This document shows, piece after piece, positions 1-9,100 of a DNA stretch of 64,000 bases. This DNA is from Acanthacorydalis orientalis (lineage: Eukaryota; Arthropoda; Insecta; Megaloptera; Corydalidae). The DNA lies in assembly GCA_034766995.1 (NCBI GenBank), contig CM068325.1, positions 330,001 through 394,000 of the forward strand, given 5' to 3'. A program made the translations under genes and the position numbers. The first letter of the stretch is position 1. The number at the start of each line of letters is the position of its first letter. Under the pieces are notes generated by a model, which made no database searches, was not told the origin of the DNA, and saw only the letters and a list, made by a program, of their open reading frames with translations.

Positions 1-574
1 CCTAAAAAAATTTGTGATTATCATAACACTATATTTATAATACACCATAATATCATATTTACTCGTGACAATTTCGTGTAACTTCGTGTGTCGTCGTCAA
101 TAATATTTTAATTCAACTTTTTTTTAGTGAAGTTTTACGAAACTTTATATATATATATATAGAAAACAGATTTTGCATTGAAATATCGTTTATTATAAAT
201 AATAGTTGGCGATATGCCATTTGTAAATGAAATACAATATCGTGTAAGTAACCGTCGCGTGCTTTCTTACTAGTAACCGTTCTTTTTTTGAAATTTTTAA
301 TGACATCCGTAGACGACCGGGGCTTTATTTCACTAATTACAATTCGGATTTCATCTTTTTTTGTTGGAAATTGTTTCATGATACGTACATCAATACTTTG
401 ACGCGACCCCAAAAAAAGTAGTCCGAGAATCGATGCATACTTTGCAAAACAGACTATTCAAAGACAACAATGAATGTAAAAAAATGTAACGTAAGGGTGT
501 GCTGCAACAACAAAAAAAAATGTTTTGTTTTCATCGATACCTAGTAACATAATGTAAAGTGTAACATAATGTAA

Positions 575-603
575 GAGATTATGGAAGTTACTTCCATAAT
601 CTC
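575..603. repeat. perfect short palindrome (14-bp arms, 1-nt centre)
   Basis: The arms GAGATTATGGAAGT and ACTTCCATAATCTC are exact reverse complements around a single T at 589. Such symmetry suits a dimeric protein site or the footprint of an excised element. Nothing nearby decides which. Confidence 0.7.
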
Positions 604-1227
604 ATTTTGCACGATTATTAGTTTGTAGTAAATGTGGAAATGATATCTGTCTGTACGTTTCTAGCATGAATTTAATTGTTTATACGCTTGAAATTAATTC
701 GGTCACAAAATGGTTGAATTGGAGAAATGTTCACAGTATACGCACGCCGATGAGATTACTATCTCCACATTTTTAATTGTGATAGAATTGCATTGTATTG
801 GTCGATGAATATATTTACTTGTTGAAAGCATTAAAAGCAGAATCGTTGTTAGAATTTCGAAAATCAGTGGTCGAACAGAGTATACGGTTACGACAAATAT
901 TTGCTGAAGACAATAAGAATTATTCGATTAGAAGACAGTGTTAAGATCGGACTTAATTGTAGAGTATAATTGCATAAACGAGACGGATCGATCAGATATA
1001 TTTATACGATGACATTTTGAGAAAGTTCACTAAATGGACTAATAAAATCGATATCTGTCGATTGGTTCGTGCCCTATTTAATGAATTTTTACTATACAGA
1101 TGTCCTTAATATCGGTTATTGTTTTTTTTTTACGAATATAAACTACGATTACAAATAAAAATAAACTTTATAATCGATCTATAATTAAAAATCGGTCCCA
1201 CCGCTATGCGTGCGTTTTATTCGGTCA

Positions 1228-1277
1228 CCGATCGGTCGATATCGGGCACGTGGTCTGTGCTCCGATCGGTCGATATC
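1228..1277 (+). promoter_or_regulatory. 16-bp direct repeat next to a possible initiator
   Basis: The 16-mer CCGATCGGTCGATATC occurs at 1228-1243 and again exactly at 1262-1277, 34 bp apart. The second copy runs straight into TCAGT (1276-1280), a match to the arthropod initiator core. A GC-richer stretch with few long A/T runs follows (about 1290-1400) and could be a short 5' noncoding exon. This is a candidate promoter for the large gene at 3.1 kb, supported by position and motif only. Confidence 0.2.
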
Positions 1278-1496
1278 AGTTACGACTTACAGTTCGCGCG
1301 GATTTTTTTCTGTGTATAATTTGTTAATTTCTGTTAATCGTTGAGGGGCGCGGTACGAAGTTTCTTCGAGAGTTTGCGAGCGCAGAGCCGCCTAGTTTTT
1401 ACTAAATGCTCGATACGTGTGATCGTAAACATTTACTTTTAAAAAGTCATCTCGACGGAGTGACGTCGTTCTGGCACTCGCAAATATAGGGTGATA

Positions 1497-1605
1497 AATT
1501 TAGGCTTCCACATGAAAGTATTAAAAAAAAAACGCAAAAGTACAAAGAATCGTGTTATTTTTTAATTTTTGGGTTTATTTTAAGTTTCATGTGGAAACCT
1601 AAATT
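1497..1605. repeat. short inverted repeat, possible MITE
   Basis: Arms of about 21 bp at 1497-1517 and 1585-1605 (core TAGGTTTCCACATGAAA) are inverted with one mismatch around about 67 bp of A/T-rich sequence. The layout fits a tiny terminal-inverted-repeat element. It lies just beside a decayed DDE transposase, but no link between the two is shown. Confidence 0.5.
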
Positions 1606-1844
1606 GACTCGTTCTTAATTTGCCCCTTTTTCAACGTTTCGAGTTACCTTTTCCAACGTTTCAACCGTTAATTATAAAATTTCCGTTCAAATATTCCTTT
1701 TAAGGTGTTCCGACCTTTGTAGATGTAAACCTTATCCTTTAAATCGCTCCGAAGAAAAATGTCCGCGGCCATTAAATCTAACTATGTCGTTACATCGCAC
1801 CGATTTAAAAATATCATATTTGGAAAACGATGTCCTAAGATATC

Positions 1845-2216
1845 GATCGTGTCTTTTTCTGCATGAAAAATGTATCGTCTTGCTGAAACCGAACCTCTTC
1901 GTGCTCTTTCAGCTGTGCCGAAATATTTTTCTACGATTGTTATGAACCATTCACTATTAAGAGTTCATGTCACAGCACGACAAAAACGACAGTCCTTGGC
2001 CATCTTCAAAAGAATATGGTTCGAAGTAATCTTTTGTAATGTTACTGTACACCGAACAAGAAACTTTATTGTGTCCAAGGGCCGTCGGTGGCCTTGATAT
2101 GGATTATTAATGTCGAAGAATGGCATATTTTTTTTGTTGACAAGGCCGTTTACGTGCAAAGAGGCTTCGTCGTTCATCCATAAACTTTTCGAATATGAGT
2201 CATTACGTTCAACCAT
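1845..2216 (-). pseudogene. Tc1/mariner-like DDE transposase remnant
   Basis: On the minus strand the frame from 2216 reads WMNDEASLHVNGLVNKKN followed by INNPY. This resembles the block around the first catalytic Asp of IS630/Tc1/mariner-type transposases (SDEASFHVNG...NPH). Further down, near 1880-1905 and in a different frame, comes RFQQDD, which resembles the FQQDGA block around the second Asp. Stops and frame shifts lie between them, so the gene is dead. The exact subfamily cannot be set from so short a piece. Confidence 0.5.
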
Positions 2217-3068
2217 GTCGATTAAAGTTCTACTTTAACTGAAGTGCACTCGATGGTCGTTAGGCATTGTTTTTTACGCCAGTTGAATCTTATATGAACA
2301 CAACTTCAAAATTCTTTGTATTGAACTCTTTGTTATTCCGACGTGAGTTGAATGGCTGCGAGTGAAAGATTTAATTTTTAACCACGCTTTCGGCTGCACT
2401 GTTTATGTTTTCAGCTGACCTTGTATTCCGTATTTAAATTTCGCAACCGACCTGTGAATTTTCAGGGCAGAGGCGTATTTCTTATATTAAAAATTCTATG
2501 AAATCTTCTTTGAGTTGAAACTCTACTCCGATTCCTTACTAAATAAATCGTACCTATTTATATGCATTTCTTAAGCTGATAGTACATCGTTTAGAATTCC
2601 TTACGTTTCAATCTACAAAAAAAATTTCAACGTGTATGGAATAATATAAAAGTTATGAATAGTTCAGTTTATTAATAGACTTTTAGCGCTGCCTGTAAAA
2701 GAATTTAAACGACGACGAAATTCGGCACAATTTCTATAGCACGTTGCATTTGAATTCACGAAACAACACGATATTGAAAATTAAAGGTTAATCGAAGAAT
2801 GGCCTTTTAGTAGTAGCAGTGTAAAATCAAGCTCATCGATAAAATGTGTTCCTTTAAAATGACTAGCCGTAGATTTAAGAAAATAAAGACTAGTAAAACT
2901 ATTACTGGCGGTCAGGTGAAAAAAAGATCTCGGCAGACGATAGTGTGTACGACTGATAAAAAAATGTCGCGGCTCAGATGATTCGCAAAGTGTTATATAA
3001 TGATTATCACCTCACAGCATATGCGTTCTATTCTGAATTTGGTTTCAATATAAATATTAAATACGCCC
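2217..3068. other. noncoding DNA upstream of the NACHT-ankyrin gene
   Basis: AT-rich with no open frame of note. Because a strong 3' splice site sits just before the next start codon, much of this stretch is probably the intron separating a 5' noncoding exon from the coding exon. That is inference. Confidence 0.5.
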
Positions 3069-3130
3069 ATGTACGTTTCTGACACCAGACTACACTCGAA
3101 TAAGAAACATTTTTCACTTGAATCATCGCT

Positions 3131-3145
3131 GTTCTTTTTTTGCAG
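3131..3145 (+). promoter_or_regulatory. 3' splice site before the large coding exon
   Basis: A pyrimidine tract (GTTCTTTTTTTGCAG) ends with AG at 3144-3145, eleven bases before ATG 3156. It makes the first 29 in-frame codons upstream of that ATG likely intron sequence, and so decides the start of the protein. Exon sequence starts at 3146. A short out-of-frame ATG at 3148 precedes the chosen start. Confidence 0.65.
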
Positions 3146-3155
3146 ACATGCGACG

Positions 3156-6100
3156 ATGCCGTCCTCAACAAACAATCAAGTTTCCATCGTATCAGCCGAC
3201 GAACATAATGTCGATCCTTTCGAAAATAGTTATACTTCCTCAGGGGACAAGATATGCTCCCACGGCCGTGACTATCAGTATAAAGTCATCGTTTACCTCA
3301 TGTGTAAGCAACTGAATGCGAATTCTGAAAATTTTCGTCTGGCGTGTGAAATGGATGACGCTGGAAAATTCGACGACATTGTCTTACATTATGTGGAAAA
3401 TAACGAATGGAAATACAAATTATACCAACTTAAACACATATCCGGTAAGAATAAGAAAATAAATTCCAACAAGATATTCGAAAAAGAATCGAAAAACTCG
3501 AGATATTCTCTAAATATGTACTTTGATTCGTTTGAAAAGGAAATTAAAGCAAAAAATTTCGAAAACAAACACGAAGGTAAAATAGTCGAGGTCATTTTAA
3601 TGACAAATGTCGGATTAGATTTCAGTAATGACCTCCATAAAAATATATTCGAGAAGTGTAACGAAGAAATCGGGGTAGTTTACAAGTTCAAGAAAGGCCG
3701 CGAAGTACTCGTACACTTTTTAAAATACGAGCACTCTCTTCGCGGAAAAGTTTTGAACGAGAACGGCGACTTATCGGTCGATGCTGAAGATTTTTTTAGT
3801 AAATTACGGATCCGTGTTGATTTTTGCGACGAAGAGGCCGAACGAAAAACTAAAGACGAAATAAAAAAGTTTCTTCGGGTCGACGACGAAGAGTACGTCG
3901 ATAACGTATACAAGGATCTTTACAATAACATCGCTAGGTGGGTGTGCGATCCCCGAGGATATTTTGTCGGTAGACGAAAATGCATGGAATGGTTTACTGA
4001 AGCTAAAGAAAAAATAAAGAACCCGTCGGACGTCTTCAGTGAATTCCATTTGAATCGAATTAGAACGCACGATGTTCGATTCATCGAAGAAAGTTTACGG
4101 AAATTCAGGAATATTTTCGAGCAGAATGCACACGTTTGTCACGTGAAGACGCGTTGCAGCGTCGACTTTTCACTTGTGAAAGTGGCGCAGTGCTTGGAAG
4201 AAGGAACATTCCGCTTGATCGGCGACGATGAGTTTATCACTTACGATAAAAACAAACTTATAAACGATCTGCGATTAAATGAAATCCGTGTGTTGGTGAT
4301 CGCTTGTTTTTCGTGTAAAACACTCGACATTCCGTCTTGGGAACGTATAAAGTTCATAATCGTCGCGAAATCCATATCTCTAACTGTAAATAACGTGCAG
4401 TGCATCGACGATGAGTTTAAATTTATTGAACTCGTACCATCGAAGCAAGAAGAACTCTTAGAGAAAGAAATTCGGTTTCAGACACGTTGTAGGAAAGTGC
4501 AACAAGTGTTTCGCCCGGACATCCGTCACATCATCGGTAATGATTTTCTGTTTAAGCTCGTCACATCGGCCGATCCGGTCGAGATCGACTCGTCCGCGGA
4601 CAGGCTCAGATCGACGGACGCTTTTTATATCGACAGACGCGTGTCCTACGGAAACGAAATCGACATGGCTCGGTTCGGACTGAACGACAGGGACGACGTC
4701 TACGTCTTCAGCGGGATGACGGAGACGCAGTTAAGAGAACTCCGCGAGGAAAAATCCGTGCGGAGACGAGACGATTTCTCGAACAGAGGCGCGCGGCTCG
4801 ACGATTCGAAAAGGGACGAGCGCGAGAGCAACGGCGCCGGCGAAACCGACGGCGAGGCCGACGACGAGGCCGACGTGATATTCTTATTACCGGAACGGAA
4901 TCCGGAGGAACAATTCAAACGGTTCTGCGAATCGTACGCGGGGAAGAACGTCGTGTGGATCGAGCATTCCGAGACGAGATTCTATCTGAGGAAGGCGTCC
5001 CGATCGATCAGGCGCGTCAGGGATTTCGTACGTGAAGGAATCACGAACCGCTTCGACGACCGTCTGTTGACCGATCTGAACGACGATATAATCATCGTAT
5101 GCGCGGACCCCGGAATGGGGAAGAGCACGTTGCTGTCGAGACTCGCGTCGAAACTCATCGAGGACGAAGATCGTCACGCGTGGATATTGCACGTGAATCT
5201 GACGGATCACGTGAAAGACTTCGGAGATCGAAAGGCGTTCGACGTCGATTCCGCCACGGAATTCATCGCCGACAGCCGTCGCTTCGGCGCGTTCGAAAGG
5301 AGTCTCTTCGCGGAGTGGCCGGAAGTCACGATACTGTTCGACGCGTTCGACGAGATCGCCCCGGATCACAGGCGAGCCGTCGTCGAGCTCGTCACGAGTC
5401 TGAACCGAAAAGAGAGATTCAGAATGTTCCTCACGTCGCGACCGAACGAAAAAGAATATCTCGAGGACGTATTCAACCGTCTCTGCTATCGGCTCGATCC
5501 GTTCGATAAAGAAAACATGGCGTCGTTTCTCACGAACCGATGGAATCCGAGCGGCGACGTCGACCGAGATCGTTCGACGAGATTCATCGACGCGCTGATA
5601 GATTCGGTGAAATCGTCGACCGTCGACAGATCCGAACGACTCATGAACACTCCGCTCGAATGCAGGTTGATCGGCGACGTGTTCGAGAAGGAACATGAGG
5701 TTTTCGTCGAGGGACGCGACGATCCGCCGTTACCTAATCGCGTCGACGTGTTGGAACTCTTCGAAGAATTCGTGCTACTGAAATGGAAAATATACGTCGA
5801 AGAGAAAAAAAAGCAATACATTCATCCCGCTTCGCCGCTAGAAAGGAAACATCTCGAGGATAGTTTTATTCTGTTTAAAGAAAATCACAGACTGGCGAGT
5901 GTATATCTGCTGTTCGGAGATAAAATCGATTTGGACAATTTAAAAAGAAACGATTCCGAATGCATCCTAGATAAGAAAGAAAAACGCCAGCTGAAACGTT
6001 TCTTGGCCGAAATCGAAAGCGGCGACGAGAAGACCGGCGTGATTCAATCCGTACGCGACGGTATTCCCAAATACACGCATAGAATGTTCGCGGAGTATTT

Positions 6101-9100
6101 CGCTGCGGAGTTCTTTCACGAACTCGTCGAAGACGATCGAGAAAAATCGAGAGAGTTTCTCGCCGAAGCCATGTTTCATTCCGAAAGAAAAACATTTAAG
6201 CTTTTTTTCGACCGTCTTTCCATTAAAGATCAAACATCATCAAAAATATTCAAAATCTTATTGAACTGCGATGAAGATCGGTTCGATGATTCCATCGACA
6301 AGGAAGAAAGCAGTACGTTTGTCAGCTCGACCGACAAATTCGGCCGAAATGCACTTCACTTATGTGCCACGTATGAATTCAACAACATCTTTCAACAGTT
6401 GCTCCGACGCGAGTTCGACATGAATGCAAGAGACGACTTCTTCGGATACACGCCAGTGCAGTACGCATGCGTCGCACAGATGTGGAAGAATCTAGACTTG
6501 CTGTTGACGAAAAGCGACGAAAACATAACTGATTTCATTTCTGACAAAATTCAGTGCTTACTTCACGCATCGAAGAACGGATATAAGGAAATAGTCAGAA
6601 ACCTAATGGAGCACACGGAAGCAACTCACAGAGACGAATTGATCAACACGATAGACGAAGACAAAAAGACGCCGTTGTATTATGCAGCAATCTCCGGACA
6701 CGTGTCTCTGACAAAGTACCTAATGGCGGAAACTAATGTGAATTTAAGTCATAAATACGACTATGACGGGAACACCATTCTGCATTCACTAGCACGAATA
6801 TCCGAGGAACGAGACGGATCGGTGGAGATAGTGCGACTATTGGCAAACACGGATTTGGTCAATACTAGAAATATTGAAGGTCGGACTCCACTTCATTATG
6901 CAGCCAATTGCGCATCGAAATCTGTCTATGAGTGCCTGTTAAATGCAAACAAAGCAGATGTTTTCGTTACCGACAATTCCAAGCTAACAATTTTACACAT
7001 GCTGGTAGCAACACACGATGAACAGAAAATCGGAATTGTAAAAGAACTTAAATCTAGAGGCATTTCGATCGATGCTCGTGACGAATCCGGAAGAACGCCG
7101 CTTCATATCGCCTGCGAATTCGGTTCTCGCGCACTCTGCGAGTACCTGATCACAGAAATGCGAGCGGATATCGAGGCGGTCACTAACAGAAACTGGACAG
7201 CGTTACATTATCTGGCGAAGAACAAGAACGACGACGTGGTCGAAGTCGCACGTTCGCTGATCTCCAAAGGCGTCTCGATCGAAGCTCGTCACGACAACGG
7301 AAGTACGCCTCTTCTCGTCGCTTGCTCGTACGGCTCTCGCGCGCTCTGCGAGTACTTGATCATGGAGATGAAAGCGGACGTCAAGGCGGTCAACAACAGT
7401 AACTGTACTACTTTACACTCTCTGGCGGAGAACAAGATCGAAAACATGATCGAAGTCGCACGTCTGCTGGTTTCCGAAGGCGTTTCGATCGAAGCTCGTG
7501 ACGCAGACGGAAGGACGGCTCTCCATATCGCTTGCAGATTCGGATCTCGCGCGTTCTGCGAGTACCTGATCACAGAAATGCGAGCGGATATCGAGGCGGT
7601 CAATAACAGAAACTGGACAGCGTTACATTATCTGGCGCAGAACAAGAACGAAAACGTCGTCGAAGTCGCACGTTCGCTGATCTCCAAAGGCCTGTCGATC
7701 GAAGCTCGTCACGACTACGGAAGTACGCCTCTTCTCGTCGCTTGCTCGTACGGCTCTCGCGCGCTCTGCGAGTGCTTGATCACGGAAATGAAAGCGGACG
7801 TCAAGGCGGTCAATAACAAAAACTGGACTACCTTGCACTCTCTAGCGGAGAACACGAACGAAAACATGATCGAAGTCGCACGTCTGCTGATTTCCGAAGG
7901 CGTTTCGATCGAAGCTCGTGACGAAAACGGAAGAACGGTTCTCCATATCGCTTGCTCATTCGGATCTCGTGCGTTCTGCGAGTACCTGATCACGGAAATG
8001 CGAGCGGATATCGAGGTGGTCAATAACAGAAACTGGACAGCCTTACATTATCTGGCACAGAACAAGAACGACAACGTGGTCGAAGTCGCACGTTCGTTGA
8101 TCTCCAAAGGCCTGTCGATCGAAGCTCGTCACGACTACGGAAGTACGCCTCTTCTCGTCGCTTGCTCGTACGGCACTCGCGCATTCTGTGAGTACTTGAT
8201 CACGGAAATGAAAGCGGACGTTAAGGCGGTCAATAACAGTAACTGGACTACCTTACACTCTCTGGCAGAGAATAAGAACGAAAACATGGTCGAAATCGCA
8301 CGTACGCTGGTGTCCGAAGGCGTTTCGATCGAAGCTCGTGACGAAAACGGAAGAACGGCTCTCCACGTCGCTTGCTCGTCCGGCACTCGCGCGTTCTGCG
8401 AGTACTTGATCGCAGAAATGCGAGCGGATATCGAGGCGGTCAATAACAGAAACTGGACAGCGTTACATTATCTGGCGCAGAACAAGAACGAAAACATGGT
8501 CGAAGTCGCACGCTCGCTGATCTCCGAAGGCCTCTCGATCGAAGCTCGTCACGACTACGGAAGTACGCCTCTTCTCGTCGCTTGCTCGTACGGCTCTCGC
8601 GCGCTCTGCGAGTACTTGATCACGGAAATGAAAGCGGACGTTAAGGCGGTCAATAACAGTAACTGTACTACCTTACACTCTCTGGCGGAGAACAACAACG
8701 AAAACATGTTCGAAGTCGCACGTCTGCTGATCTCCGAAGGCGTTCCGATCGAAGCTCGTGACGAAAACGGAAGGACGGCTCTCCATTTTGCCTGTTTGTT
8801 CGGATCTCGTGCGTTCTGCGAGCGCTTGATCACGGAAATGCGAGCGGATATCGAGGCGGTCACTAACAGAAACTCGACTACCTTGCATTGTCTCGCGGAG
8901 AATAAAAACGATAACATGATCGGAGTCGCACGTTCGCTGATCTCCAAAGGCGTCTCGATCGAAGCTCGTCACGACAACGGAAGTACGCCTCTTCTCGTCG
9001 CTTGCTCGTACGGCTCTCGCGCGCTCTGCGAGTACTTGATCATGGAGATGAAAGCGGACGTCAAGGCGGTCAACAACAGTAACTGTACTACTTTACACTC

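Larger units (their letters stand above)
1..1844. other. AT-rich noncoding stretch
   Basis: Mostly AT-rich sequence with homopolymer runs. I see no convincing gene. A 99-codon minus-strand frame at 113-412 matches no family I know and has no splice or promoter context, so it is not called. The recognisable structures are listed separately: a perfect palindrome near 575, a direct repeat near 1228-1277 and an inverted repeat at 1497-1605. Confidence 0.6.

Noticed and set aside
113..412. 99-codon minus-strand frame at the window start
   Set aside because: No recognised domain, AT-rich surroundings and no promoter or splice evidence.
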